From NCBI GenBank assembly GCA_027449025.1, contig DAIDMK010000010.1:1-64000 (forward strand): DNA of 64,000 nucleotides, written 5' to 3'. Source of the stretch: Lutibacter sp. (GTDB lineage Bacteria; Bacteroidota; Bacteroidia; Flavobacteriales; Flavobacteriaceae). Under the pieces are notes generated by a model. That model had not been told where the DNA came from and ran no database searches. It worked only from the letters and a program-made list of their open reading frames with translations. A program made the position numbers and the translations under genes. Of this stretch, positions 8,388 to 18,711 are shown piece by piece (the stretch's first letter is position 1; every line of letters begins with the position of its first letter).

Positions 8388-9531
8388 ATGTTAATTTTGT
8401 TTTCTGATGTTTAAAGAAAAGCTGTGACAAAGGAATAAACAGCAACCCTGCAAACACAAAAATATAAAAGGCATTCTTTAAACTAAGTGCATGCGCAACA
8501 TAACCTACTAATGGTGGGCCAATAAGCATCCCTACCGTAGCGTAGGTTGATATAATTGAAATTGCCATTCCTGGAGAATATTTTTTTGATGTCCCTGCAA
8601 GCATAAAAGTCATAGGAAAAATAGCTGCTGTTCCAAGCCCTACCAGGCAAAAGCCTATTAATGCGGGATAGAAATATGGGAATGTGATTGCCAATAAAAT
8701 GCCAATAGCAATTAATACAGCACTAAAAATATAAGTTTTTTCCAATCCAATTGCATCCATTAATCTATCAGAATAAAATCTGGAAAAAGCCATAGATGCC
8801 ATAAATAATAAATATCCGTAGGTAAAAATCGGTTCATTGATAACTTCTTTGAAATAGACACCACTCCAGTCGAACATTCCACCTTCACAAATTGCAGCAA
8901 AAAAGACCAGGAATCCTAAATAAAAAATAAAAGGATCAGGTTTGCCAAAAATTAATTTATTGCCAAAAGTTGATTTGTCTTTCTTAAGTGTATATGAGAA
9001 TACCAATAAGGAAATGATTGCTATAAATACAGCTACGATAGCTAAATGTATGTGTAAAGCGATGTTGTATTTTACCATAATGGTTGAAAAAACAACCCCT
9101 AATAATCCTCCAGTACTCCAAAGACCATGAAAAGAACCAACAATTTTTTTTGTATATTTTTTTTGAATGGTAATGGATTGGGTATTCATAGCAATATATA
9201 AAATACGCGAGCTAAAAGAAAAAAAACAAAGTGCTGCTACCAGTAAAAAGGGCGTATCCGCAAAACCAATGCAGGTTAGGGCTAGTGTTAAAAATAGTAT
9301 CGCCACAATCAATGGAAAACGACTGTCAAATTTTGATACAAGCCAACCTGAAATTGGCAATCCAATCAGTGAGCTAATAGGCATTGATAGTAACACAGTA
9401 CCTAATTCCGCCTCATTGAAATTGAAAAAATCCTTTATTGTTGGAATTCGTGAGGCCCATGTGGCAAAACATAAACCAGTTAAAAAGAAATAGGTACTTA
9501 AGGCAGCGCGTTGTTTTGTTTTTAATTGCAT
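8386..9531 (-). CDS. MFS transporter
   Basis: 381 aa, about 12 TM segments, MFS-like loops (GLPISGWLVSKFDSR). Confidence 0.85.
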   Translation of the reverse strand: MQLKTKQRAALSTYFFLTGLCFATWASRIPTIKDFFNFNEAELGTVLLSMPISSLIGLPISGWLVSKFDSRFPLIVAILFLTLALTCIGFADTPFLLVAALCFFSFSSRILYIAMNTQSITIQKKYTKKIVGSFHGLWSTGGLLGVVFSTIMVKYNIALHIHLAIVAVFIAIISLLVFSYTLKKDKSTFGNKLIFGKPDPFIFYLGFLVFFAAICEGGMFDWSGVYFKEVINEPIFTYGYLLFMASMAFSRFYSDRLMDAIGLEKTYIFSAVLIAIGILLAITFPYFYPALIGFCLVGLGTAAIFPMTFMLAGTSKKYSPGMAISIISTYATVGMLIGPPLVGYVAHALSLKNAFYIFVFAGLLFIPLSQLFFKHQKTKLT

Positions 9532-9754
9532 TTTAAAATAAAGAAATTGATTTCAAATAAATTCTCGGCAAAAATAACAAAGTAAACGCTATGAAACTTT
9601 TGAATTTAAAAGTTATTTAATCTCTACATAAGTACTGGATATTTTTTTATGTGTCCTCATTTTTTATTGGTTTTCGTGTTCGTGAATGTTTAATCTCAAA
9701 CACGTTTATCTTTTGATAATTCGTCAAAGCCAATGAAATTAAAAATTTACTCAC

Positions 9755-9996
9755 CTGATACGCCTTGAATACCTTCGTCTTTACGTGATCTATATATTTA
9801 TGATACTGGTATTTTCACTATTTCCTTTTACTTGGGATTTAGCAATGTCCCACGTATCAACTTCAATTTTTCGCTTTAAACTTATGTTTACGCCTTATTG
9901 ATTTACAGTTATTTGCGCAAAAAGTTCAGCTTCGTTATTTTTAGCACGCGATGCGTTAATCCAAATTAGCACAGAAAAGGTGGAAGATGTTCTCAT
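9755..9996 (-). pseudogene. Tyrosine recombinase/integrase N-terminal remnant
   Basis: MRTSSTFSVLIWINASRAKNNEAELFAQITVNQ*GVNISLKRKIEVDTWDIAKSQVKGNSENTSIINI then shifted frame IDHVKTKVFKAYQ: Bacteroidota integrase arm-binding region with an in-frame stop and a frameshift. Confidence 0.75.
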
Positions 9997-10353
9997 AGTT
10001 GTCGTCTTTTTAAGTTAAACTTTATTTAAGACGAAAGTCAAATCAACTATAATTTTGTTGAGGAGACGGAAAATGTTCAAATTTGTTGACCGATTTGTGG
10101 TCCAACTATTGAAATTTTACAACAGATTTAGAACGTATTTTTTGAAATCACAATTTGCAAAATCATTAATAATTACAGCCTCTCCCACGTTTTTTTTACT
10201 TTAACGATCAACAAAATTTGAGTTTGCATTTTGTTGACCGATTTGTGAACTTAATATATGATTTATTATCATATATTTTGATTGTCTCAAAAAAATAAAT
10301 CCCAGTAAAACATAGGGTTTACAAGGATTTAGCTTAATTTGATGATACTCTAG

Positions 10354-10427
10354 TGACCCCGGTAGGATTCAAACCTACAACCGCTGGAGCCGAAATCCAG
10401 TGCGCTATTCAGTTGCGCCACGAGGCC
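10354..10427 (-). tRNA. tRNA-Arg (anticodon TCG)
   Basis: ggcctcgtggcgcaactgaatagcgcactggatttcggctccagcggttgtaggtttgaatcctaccggggtca; anticodon stem CTGGA/TCCAG with loop TTTCGGC. Confidence 0.93.
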
Positions 10428-10433
10428 TTTTAT

Positions 10434-10883
10434 TTATCCCAATAATTGTTTTACAGCTGAAGAAATTGATTTTCCGTCGGTTTTTCCAGCCAATTGTTTT
10501 GAAGCTTGCGCCATCACATTTCCCATATCTTTCATAGAAGTTGCACCCACTGCTTTAATAATTTCAGCAACGGCTTTTTTCACATCCTCTTCACTCATTT
10601 GTACTGGTAAAAACTGAGAAATCACTTCAACTTGTGCCAATTCAGGTTCTGCCAAATCCTCTCTGCCTTGTTCTTTATATATGGCTGCACTATCTCTTCG
10701 CTGCTTTACCAATTTTTGAAGCAATTTTATTTCTTCATCCTCGGCCAATTCACCAGAAGCGGCGCTTTTAGTTTGAGCCAATAATATTTCAGATTTGATG
10801 GCTCTTAACGATTCTAAAGCAACTTTATCTTTAGTTTTCATCGCCTCTTTCATTTTATCCATAATCTTTTCCTGTAAACTCAT
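10434..10883 (-). CDS. GatB/YqeY domain protein
   Basis: 149 aa; ALESLRAIKSEILLAQT … FLPVQMSEEDVKKAV … MGNVMAQASKQLAGKTDGKSISSAVKQLL. Confidence 0.92.
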   Translation of the reverse strand: MSLQEKIMDKMKEAMKTKDKVALESLRAIKSEILLAQTKSAASGELAEDEEIKLLQKLVKQRRDSAAIYKEQGREDLAEPELAQVEVISQFLPVQMSEEDVKKAVAEIIKAVGATSMKDMGNVMAQASKQLAGKTDGKSISSAVKQLLG

Positions 10884-10902
10884 AACCTTAATATTTATTG
10901 GG

Positions 10903-10910
10903 CAAAGATA
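10903..10910 (-). promoter_or_regulatory. -7 promoter element TATCTTTG of the YqeY gene
   Basis: Minus strand TATCTTTG (TANNTTTG), 20 nt upstream of the ATG. Confidence 0.6.
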
Positions 10911-10959
10911 AAAAAAAAGAACTCGAAAATCTTTATTATTTTAATAAGATTTTCGAGTT
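10910..10959 (-). terminator. Terminator downstream of ftsZ
   Basis: 14-bp stem AACTCGAAAATCTT (10920-10933)/AAGATTTTCGAGTT (10946-10959) followed on the minus strand by C-T8. Confidence 0.75.
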
Positions 10960-11004
10960 AAAAACCTCGAAACAAAATTCAGGTTTTTGTCTTTGGGCTA
11001 CATT

Positions 11005-12903
11005 TTAATCTACATTGTCATGTAAAAAAGAGTTGTTTGAACGAAATTGAATTGTATCACTGTCATCAATTTCCAGTGTTGTTCTGGATTGATAAAATTC
11101 TGATGAGTGATTGGATTGGTCTAATTCAATTCCCATTCTTTTATAAGCTGGTTCTTTATCCATTTCATCAATATTTTTGCTTAGTTTATTGCTGAATTTA
11201 TAATTAAAGTTTTTCATTTTTTCTCTTCTGTCAGCAGCTCTTTGCTGCAATTCGGCGATGGTTAAATCTAAGGGAGATATCTCTTTATAATCAACCACTT
11301 CATAATCCTTTACATTTATTTCAGGTTTTGAGCTAAGCGTAAAGTTCATCTCATCATCATTTGATTTTTCTTCAATAATCACCGGTTTTGAAGCTTTTGC
11401 CAAATTATCTTCCAATTCTGTATAATCTTCCAATGTAAAGTAAATATCTTCATCTACCTTTTTAATGGCACTAAGCTTTCGGGGGTCTTTAACCTCAATA
11501 TCGTTGATATTCGCTTTAGCCTCTTCAACTTTGGGTTTGCCTTTAAATTCTGATATTGGCAAATCAAACGTAAATGAAGTTTGTTTCTCTTCTTCAACTG
11601 GGGGAATAGGTCCCTCCTTTTCTTGATTAAAAGAGGTAATTACGAAATCATTATCGGTTTGGTGGGAAATTTCTTCATAAACAACATTCATATTTTTGAT
11701 TAATTCAGTTGTTGAAATAATCTCAAAATCATTTTCAATTTCCTCACCTAAATCATATATAATTTTATCTTCAACAATAGGTGTTTCAATAGTTTTATTC
11801 TTAATTGGATTTGTAGAGGATTGTAAAATGTTGTTTTCAGAAAAATCATAAGTTGCCTCTTGCTCATCATTAAGCGTATGAATTATTTTTTTGGCTTCGG
11901 TATTTGAAATTTCATGTTGTTGGTCTTTATTAAAACCCGTGGCTACAATAGTTACCGAAATGGCATTCCCCAACGATTCATCTTCGCCAACTCCCATAAT
12001 AATATTTACGTTAGACTTGGCTTCTGCCTGAATATAGTCGTTGATTTCTCCTATTTCATCAATTGTTATTTCTTCAGATCCAGAAACGATTAACAACAGC
12101 ACATTTTTTGCGCCGGTAATTTTATTGTCGTTTAACAATGGAGAATCCAAAGCTTTAGAAATCGCAATTTCCGACCTATTTTCTCCAGAGGCACTTGCAG
12201 ACCCCATAATGGCCGTTCCACTATTTGAAAGCACCGTTTTTGCATCTCTTAAGTCGATGTTTTGTGTGTAGTGGTGGGTAATTACTTCCGCAATTCCTCG
12301 TGCTGCCGTGGACAAAACTTCATCGGCTTTAGAAAATCCGGCCTTAAAACCTAAATTTCCATACACTTCCCTAAGTTTGTTATTGTTGATTACCACTAAA
12401 GAATCTACATAACCACGTAACTTTTCAATACCTTTATAAGCTTGATCATTTCGCATTTTACCCTCAAAACTGAAAGGAATTGTTACAATACCAATGGTCA
12501 ACAAATCCAACTCTCTAGAAATTCTTGCAATTACTGGCGCGGCACCAGTTCCTGTTCCACCGCCCATTCCCACAGTGATAAACACCATTTTTGAATTAGA
12601 TGACAACATTTGCTTAATTTCCTGAATACTTTCCATGGCCGCCTGTTCACCAACATCAGGGTTTGCCCCAGCGCCCAATCCTTCAGTTAATGAAACGCCC
12701 AATTGAATTTTTGTAGGTATCGGGCTATTTTGCAATGCCTGGGCATCCGTATTACATATTACGAAATCAACGCCATCAATTCCTTGTAAATACATATGGT
12801 TTACGGCGTTGCTGCCCCCGCCGCCAACTCCAATAACTTTTATAACGTTGGACTGATTTTTTGGTAAATCAAATGAAATGTTGCTAAAGTCTGAACTGCT
12901 CAT
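11005..12903 (-). CDS. ftsZ: Cell division protein FtsZ
   Basis: GTPase signature GGGTGTGAAPVIA; IKVIGVGGGGSNAVNHM; long C-terminal linker. Confidence 0.98.
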   Translation of the reverse strand: MSSSDFSNISFDLPKNQSNVIKVIGVGGGGSNAVNHMYLQGIDGVDFVICNTDAQALQNSPIPTKIQLGVSLTEGLGAGANPDVGEQAAMESIQEIKQMLSSNSKMVFITVGMGGGTGTGAAPVIARISRELDLLTIGIVTIPFSFEGKMRNDQAYKGIEKLRGYVDSLVVINNNKLREVYGNLGFKAGFSKADEVLSTAARGIAEVITHHYTQNIDLRDAKTVLSNSGTAIMGSASASGENRSEIAISKALDSPLLNDNKITGAKNVLLLIVSGSEEITIDEIGEINDYIQAEAKSNVNIIMGVGEDESLGNAISVTIVATGFNKDQQHEISNTEAKKIIHTLNDEQEATYDFSENNILQSSTNPIKNKTIETPIVEDKIIYDLGEEIENDFEIISTTELIKNMNVVYEEISHQTDNDFVITSFNQEKEGPIPPVEEEKQTSFTFDLPISEFKGKPKVEEAKANINDIEVKDPRKLSAIKKVDEDIYFTLEDYTELEDNLAKASKPVIIEEKSNDDEMNFTLSSKPEINVKDYEVVDYKEISPLDLTIAELQQRAADRREKMKNFNYKFSNKLSKNIDEMDKEPAYKRMGIELDQSNHSSEFYQSRTTLEIDDSDTIQFRSNNSFLHDNVD

Positions 12904-12945
12904 AATATATTTTTATTGAATTATTGTACTATTAATTTTTTTCGA

Positions 12946-14286
12946 TTACTCGGCATTGTCTAAAAAGTCTCTAAATTTATCACCCCACTTTTCAAAAATG
13001 GATTTTTTAGGTTCTTTATATACATCTTCGATAGTTGTATCTGTTTTAGTATCTTCTTTAACCTCGTCGGTTTTAGGTTTTTCCTGAAGATGCTGTTGCG
13101 TCATTTTGGCTTTCTTCGCTTTCTCAATTTTATTCAACCCGTTCATTAAAAGTCCGACTGCTGTTGCATATTGCGGACTCGACAAACTTTCGTCTGAATC
13201 TCCGGCCAAATTTTCATTCGGATACCCAATTCTGGTATCCATTCCGGTCACATATTCAACCAATTGTTTTATGTGTTTTAATTCTGCGCCGCCACCTGTT
13301 AAAACAATTCCGGCAATTAGTTTTTTCTTTGATTCTTCATGTCCGTAGTTTTTAATTTCCAGGAACACTTGTTCAATAATTTCAATTACCCTTGCATTGA
13401 TAATTTTAGACAAATTTTTAAGGGTAATTTCTTTTGGGTCTCTACCGCGCAAACCAGGAATTGAAACAATTTCATTGTCCTTATTGTCTCCTGGCCAGGC
13501 CGAACCAAATTTTACTTTTAACAATTCTGCCTGCTTTTCAATAATAGAGCAGCCTTCTTTAATATCTTCGGTAATTACGTTTCCTCCAAAAGGAATTACG
13601 GCAGTATGTCGTATTATTCCGTTTTTAAAAATTGCCAAATCTGTGGTTCCGCCTCCTATGTCAATCAATGCCACACCGGCTTCCTTTTCCTCGGCGCTTA
13701 AAACAGCTTCTGCAGATGCCAAAGGCTCCAAGGTAATTCCTGCCAAATTCAATCCGGCACTTTTAATGCATCTTCCAACATTTCTGATGGAAGAAATTTG
13801 TCCTACAACCACATGGAAATTTGCTTCAAGCCTGCCGCCGTACATCCCAACTGGTTGTGTAATTTCACCCTGGCCGTCAACTTTAAATTCCTGAGGAAGC
13901 ACATGAATAATTTCTTCACCCGGAAGCATCACCAGTTTATACACCTGTTTTTCCAATTTTTCTAAATCCTCCTCGCTAATAACTTCTTCAGAATTTGGTC
14001 TAGTTATATAATCACTGTGTTGTAAACTTCTTATATGTTGCCCTGCAATTCCCACAACTGCATCATTAATTTGAATTCCTGAAACAGCAATAGCCTCATC
14101 CACAGCCTTTTGAATTGACTGTATCGTTTGTGTAATATTATTCACCACACCACGGTGCACGCCCAAACTTTTTGCTTGGCCAATCCCCAACAACTCTATT
14201 TTTCCATACTCATTTCTGCGACCGATCATAGCAACAATTTTTGTTGTTCCTATATCCAATCCTACCGAAATATCATCATTTTCCAT
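12946..14286 (-). CDS. ftsA: Cell division protein FtsA
   Basis: VGLDIGTTKIVAMIG, ALIDIGGGTTDLAIF, GIVLTGGGAELKHI. Confidence 0.97.
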   Translation of the reverse strand: MENDDISVGLDIGTTKIVAMIGRRNEYGKIELLGIGQAKSLGVHRGVVNNITQTIQSIQKAVDEAIAVSGIQINDAVVGIAGQHIRSLQHSDYITRPNSEEVISEEDLEKLEKQVYKLVMLPGEEIIHVLPQEFKVDGQGEITQPVGMYGGRLEANFHVVVGQISSIRNVGRCIKSAGLNLAGITLEPLASAEAVLSAEEKEAGVALIDIGGGTTDLAIFKNGIIRHTAVIPFGGNVITEDIKEGCSIIEKQAELLKVKFGSAWPGDNKDNEIVSIPGLRGRDPKEITLKNLSKIINARVIEIIEQVFLEIKNYGHEESKKKLIAGIVLTGGGAELKHIKQLVEYVTGMDTRIGYPNENLAGDSDESLSSPQYATAVGLLMNGLNKIEKAKKAKMTQQHLQEKPKTDEVKEDTKTDTTIEDVYKEPKKSIFEKWGDKFRDFLDNAE

Positions 14287-15013
14287 AATCTTCTTTATTT
14301 GTGCAAACTACTTGTTTGTTGTATTTTAAATTAATTGAATCGTACTTATAAATTGTACTATCGGCCATTGTTTTTATATAAAACGCACTCAGATTTTTAA
14401 ATTTCTGATCCAAATTTTCAATTCCTCCTAAAATTATTTTCTGATCACCAACTCTGGTATCCAAAACATATTCATTTTTCGGCGTTTTTTCAATGCCAAT
14501 AATCTGTCCTTTTAAAAATTCATCATTCAAAATTGCGGTTGCCAATTCCTGAATATCATCATTATTTTCTTCCTTCACACCCCCCAAAACCAACAAAACC
14601 CTGGCTGAAAAATTATCAGACAAAGGCATGGTTTTTGCCTGTCTGTCAATGTAATAACTTCTGTTATCATCCACCACTCTTGCAATAGGGGTTCTCTGTC
14701 TAATTTTAGTTTTAAGAAAACCATCAACCGTTAAATAAACCGAAGCACTTTCCACCATAGGGTGTGATTGTATTTTGGCTTCCAATTTATGTAAATCTAT
14801 AACAGATTTTCTTAGATTCTTAACTGTCTCGCCATTTTGTATTAACAATTTATTAACCATTTGGCGATCCATAAAAAGGTTATCTCCCTGCTCAAATTCA
14901 ATGGAAATATCCGTCACCTTTTGAGCGTTGTTTTTTATGTTTGAAAAACCGTACAGAAATACCACCAACGATACCAATAAAATGCCTACAATGTAATTCC
15001 AATTAATTTTCAT
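14276..15013 (-). CDS. ftsQ: Cell division protein FtsQ
   Basis: Single N-terminal TM, POTRA-like region, between murC and ftsA. Confidence 0.88.
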   Translation of the reverse strand: MKINWNYIVGILLVSLVVFLYGFSNIKNNAQKVTDISIEFEQGDNLFMDRQMVNKLLIQNGETVKNLRKSVIDLHKLEAKIQSHPMVESASVYLTVDGFLKTKIRQRTPIARVVDDNRSYYIDRQAKTMPLSDNFSARVLLVLGGVKEENNDDIQELATAILNDEFLKGQIIGIEKTPKNEYVLDTRVGDQKIILGGIENLDQKFKNLSAFYIKTMADSTIYKYDSINLKYNKQVVCTNKEDYGK

Positions 15014-16352
15014 GGTTCAATGCATTTTTAATTACAGTAACCAATTCGCCTATATCTCCAGCACCAATCATCACAATCACCTGTGATTCAAGATTTAATA
15101 TGTTTTTTACCAAATTTTTTTTTGAAGAAATTTGTTTCTCCTCTATGGTTATTTTATCCAACAGCCAAGCCGAAGTCACCCCTTCAATTGGCAGTTCCCT
15201 TGCCGGATAGATGTCTAACAAAATCAACTCATCAAAGCGCGATAAACTTGCCGCAAAATCATCTATAAAATCTCTAGTTCTGCTGTATAAATGCGGTTGA
15301 AAAATTCCCGCTATTTTTTTGGTAGGATACATTTCCCTAACAGAATCCACTACCGCATTAATTTCTGTCGGATGGTGCGCATAATCATCAATCAACACCA
15401 AATCTTCTGTTTTAATTTTGTAGGAAAAACGTCTTTCAATTCCTTTAAAAGTTAGTAAAGCTTCAGCAATGGCCTGGAGTGAAACCCCAAAAATATTTGC
15501 CATTGCTAAAGCCGCCACCGCATTTAGCACATTGTGTTTACCCGGTAGGTTAATCTTAATATTTTCAATTATTTCCGAAGGTGTTTTTACATCAAAAATG
15601 TAGGTGCCTTCCTTAATTTTTATATTTTTTACATCATAATCAGCACCTTCTTCGATGCCAAATGTTACGCCTTTTAATGGCAATCCTTTTCTAACAATCA
15701 ATGTTTCCGAAACTTTATCGGCAAAATCCATAAACGATTTTTCCAACTCAGCTTTTTCACCATAAATATCTAAGTGATCGGCATCCATAGAGGTGATACA
15801 GGCGATGTTTGGGGATAATTTTAAAAACGAACGGTCAAATTCATCGGCTTCCACCACAGAAATTTCACTTCCTCCCAAAATTAAATTTGACTTGTAATTT
15901 TCTGAGATTCCGCCTAGAAAAGCAGTGGCATTTATTCCAGCTTCTTTTAAAATATGGCCCAACATTGTGGACGTTGTTGTTTTTCCGTGGGTGCCAGCAA
16001 CTGCCAAACAAAATGTATTTCTTGTAATTGCACCCAATATTTCAGCACGTTTTAACACTGTAAAATGATTTTCCCACAAATAGTTTAATTCTAAATTATC
16101 CTTAGGAATTGCGGGTGTATAAACTACAATTGTGTTATGGCTGTCTTTAAATTCGGATGGTATTAAATCAACTGAATCTTTAAAATGAACAGCGATTCCC
16201 ATTTGCTTAAGCGCATCAGAATTTTTTGATGAAACCTTGTCGTATCCCGCAACATTTTTGCCATTGCTTTTAAAATAATTTGCAATAGCGCTCATTCCGA
16301 TACCACCGATACCAACAAAATAAACATTATGTATGCGTTCTAAATTCAGCAC
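15003..16352 (-). CDS. murC: UDP-N-acetylmuramate--L-alanine ligase
   Basis: VYFVGIGGIGMSAIANYF; AGTHGKTTTSTMLG. Confidence 0.97.
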   Translation of the reverse strand: MLNLERIHNVYFVGIGGIGMSAIANYFKSNGKNVAGYDKVSSKNSDALKQMGIAVHFKDSVDLIPSEFKDSHNTIVVYTPAIPKDNLELNYLWENHFTVLKRAEILGAITRNTFCLAVAGTHGKTTTSTMLGHILKEAGINATAFLGGISENYKSNLILGGSEISVVEADEFDRSFLKLSPNIACITSMDADHLDIYGEKAELEKSFMDFADKVSETLIVRKGLPLKGVTFGIEEGADYDVKNIKIKEGTYIFDVKTPSEIIENIKINLPGKHNVLNAVAALAMANIFGVSLQAIAEALLTFKGIERRFSYKIKTEDLVLIDDYAHHPTEINAVVDSVREMYPTKKIAGIFQPHLYSRTRDFIDDFAASLSRFDELILLDIYPARELPIEGVTSAWLLDKITIEEKQISSKKNLVKNILNLESQVIVMIGAGDIGELVTVIKNALNHEN

Positions 16353-16354
16353 AA

Positions 16355-17449
16355 TTACTTATTTATTAATTTTACAATCTCTTCAACAATATCTTTTGTG
16401 GCATTTGGCAATGCCAATTTTTTAATATTTTTACTTAAAACCTGCTGTAATTCTTCATTCTCCAGCAATTCTTTGACATTGGATTGAAATTCAGCCAATT
16501 CGGATTCTTTTAGCAACAAAGCAGCATTATTGTTCACAACTGCCATTGCATTTTTTGTTTGATGGTCCTCCGCAACATTTGGCGAAGGAATAAAAATGAC
16601 TGGTTTCCCCACGATGCACAATTCTGAAATCGAACCTGCGCCAGCACGGCTAATAATAAAATCGGCAGCCGAATAGGTTAAATCCATTCTGTTCAAAAAA
16701 GCATGTGTTTGAACACCTTCCAAACTGTCATATTTTTTAAATTCATCATAATACAATTTTCCAGTCTGCCATATCACTTGCAAATTTTTGGAAACCAACC
16801 AATCAATATGTTTTTCAATCAAATTATTCAGCGCTCTGGCACCTAAACTTCCACCAACAATCAGCAACGTTTTTTTATCACCATTCAGATTAAAATATTT
16901 TTTGGCTTCTTCACCTTTACTTGCTATTTCAATCAAATCCTGACGTACTGGATTTCCTGTTTTTACAATTTTGTTTGAAGGAAAAAAGCGTTCCAATCCG
17001 TCATAAGCCACACAAATTTTATCAACCCTTTTCGCCAATAATTTATTGGTGATTCCCGGAAAAGAATTTTGTTCCTGAATCAATGTTTTTATTTTTCTGC
17101 TGCTTGCCACGTATAATGTTGGCCCGCTTGCAAAACCGCCTGTGCCAATCACAATATCCGGTTTAAATTCTCTGATAATTCGGTAAGCTTTAGACAAGCT
17201 ACTCACCAATTTAAAAGGAAATGACAAATTTTTTAAAATATATTGTCGTTGAATTCCTGAAATCCACAATCCTTTTATATCATATCCCGCTTCCGGAATT
17301 TTTTCCATTTCCATTTTATCCTTTGCGCCAACAAACAAAAAATTGGCTTCTGGATATTTCGCCTTTAATTCATTGGCAATGGCAATTGCCGGGTAAATAT
17401 GCCCGCCTGTGCCTCCTCCACTTAATATGATGTTAACCGATTGCTTCAT
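16355..17449 (-). CDS. murG: UDP-GlcNAc--lipid I N-acetylglucosaminyltransferase
   Basis: [41 protein letters not shown]. Confidence 0.97.
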   Translation of the reverse strand: MKQSVNIILSGGGTGGHIYPAIAIANELKAKYPEANFLFVGAKDKMEMEKIPEAGYDIKGLWISGIQRQYILKNLSFPFKLVSSLSKAYRIIREFKPDIVIGTGGFASGPTLYVASSRKIKTLIQEQNSFPGITNKLLAKRVDKICVAYDGLERFFPSNKIVKTGNPVRQDLIEIASKGEEAKKYFNLNGDKKTLLIVGGSLGARALNNLIEKHIDWLVSKNLQVIWQTGKLYYDEFKKYDSLEGVQTHAFLNRMDLTYSAADFIISRAGAGSISELCIVGKPVIFIPSPNVAEDHQTKNAMAVVNNNAALLLKESELAEFQSNVKELLENEELQQVLSKNIKKLALPNATKDIVEEIVKLINK

Positions 17450-18623
17450 GTAATACTGTTAAAGGGTTATCTTCATTTGCTAAATCTGGGGTTATTTCTT
17501 TTTCAGCGGTAACGCTTAAAATAATTCCTATTGCAAAACAGGTCATCCAAATAGAAGTTCCGCCACTGCTTATCAACGGCAATGTTTGTCCGGTCACAGG
17601 AAATAAGTTAACGGCTACAGCCATATTTATAAGCGCCTGAAAAATAATAGGCAAACCAACACCAATAATAATGAGCGTGGCAAAAATACTTCTCGCTTTT
17701 TTTGCGGCAATCACAATGCGGAAAAGCAGTATAAAATATAGAAGAATTACCACTAAAGCACCTATCAATCCGTATTCTTCAATTATAATGGCGAAAATAA
17801 AATCGGAAGAAGATTGTGGTAAGAAGTTTTTTTGAATGCTTTTTCCAGGGCCTCTTCCTTGTAAACCGCCGCTTGCGATAGCAATCTTTGCTTTTTCTAC
17901 CTGATAGCCTTCTTCGGCACTCGGATTTGAAAAGTTTTCAACCCTGCTAATCCAAGTATCCACCCTGTTTGGAAAAACACCAGGAAGCGCTTTGGCTGTC
18001 AACACAAATAATCCAAGAAAAACCACACCAAATCCCACAACGCCCAATAAATATTTAACAGGATAACCTCCAATAAAGCATAGCATCAATATCATTGAAA
18101 AAGCGATAGCCGTAGTTGAAAAGTTTGCGGGTAAAATTAATGCCAAGGTAATTGCTATGGGTATCCATAACTGCACAACACTTTCCTTAAATTTGATTTG
18201 GCTCTCTTTTTTTCGCGCTAAATACCTTGATACATAAACCATTAGTATCAAAATAGCCAAGGTAGAAGTTTGAAAACCAACTCCAATAAACGGAATTTCA
18301 ATCCACCTGCTTGCGTTTGAACCGGCAATTGTAGTTCCTTGAGATAAGGTAAATATTAACAATAGGATAACAAGAGGCAACATAATAACGGAACCACCGC
18401 TAAAATATCTAAACGGAATTTTATGAACACCATAAATAATCAAAAAACCAAGGAACAATAATATCACATGCTTAAATAAATAATAGAAAGGTGTGCCCAC
18501 ATTAGTACCGTAAACCAAATTGGTACTTGCGCTATAAACAGGCAAAAAAGACAATATTGCCATAAAGGTTACTATGGCCCAAATCGCTTTATCTCCTTCT
18601 ATATTTTTAAGAATATTTTTCAT
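17433..18623 (-). CDS. ftsW: Lipid II polymerase FtsW (SEDS family)
   Basis: SEDS multi-TM protein; [16 protein letters not shown]. Confidence 0.95.
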   Translation of the reverse strand: MKNILKNIEGDKAIWAIVTFMAILSFLPVYSASTNLVYGTNVGTPFYYLFKHVILLFLGFLIIYGVHKIPFRYFSGGSVIMLPLVILLLIFTLSQGTTIAGSNASRWIEIPFIGVGFQTSTLAILILMVYVSRYLARKKESQIKFKESVVQLWIPIAITLALILPANFSTTAIAFSMILMLCFIGGYPVKYLLGVVGFGVVFLGLFVLTAKALPGVFPNRVDTWISRVENFSNPSAEEGYQVEKAKIAIASGGLQGRGPGKSIQKNFLPQSSSDFIFAIIIEEYGLIGALVVILLYFILLFRIVIAAKKARSIFATLIIIGVGLPIIFQALINMAVAVNLFPVTGQTLPLISSGGTSIWMTCFAIGIILSVTAEKEITPDLANEDNPLTVLHEAIG

Positions 18624-18711
18624 CTGCTTACTTTTTATTTTTTAGTGGGAACAGATGCTGGTCGCCACTAATCATTCCTTTCTGTATTAAAATTTGTTAG
18701 GCTCGTGTCAT

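Noticed and set aside
13397-13894. 165-aa plus-strand ORF opposite ftsA
   Set aside because: Antisense to a clear ftsA coding frame; composition is that of a shadow ORF with no recognisable motif.
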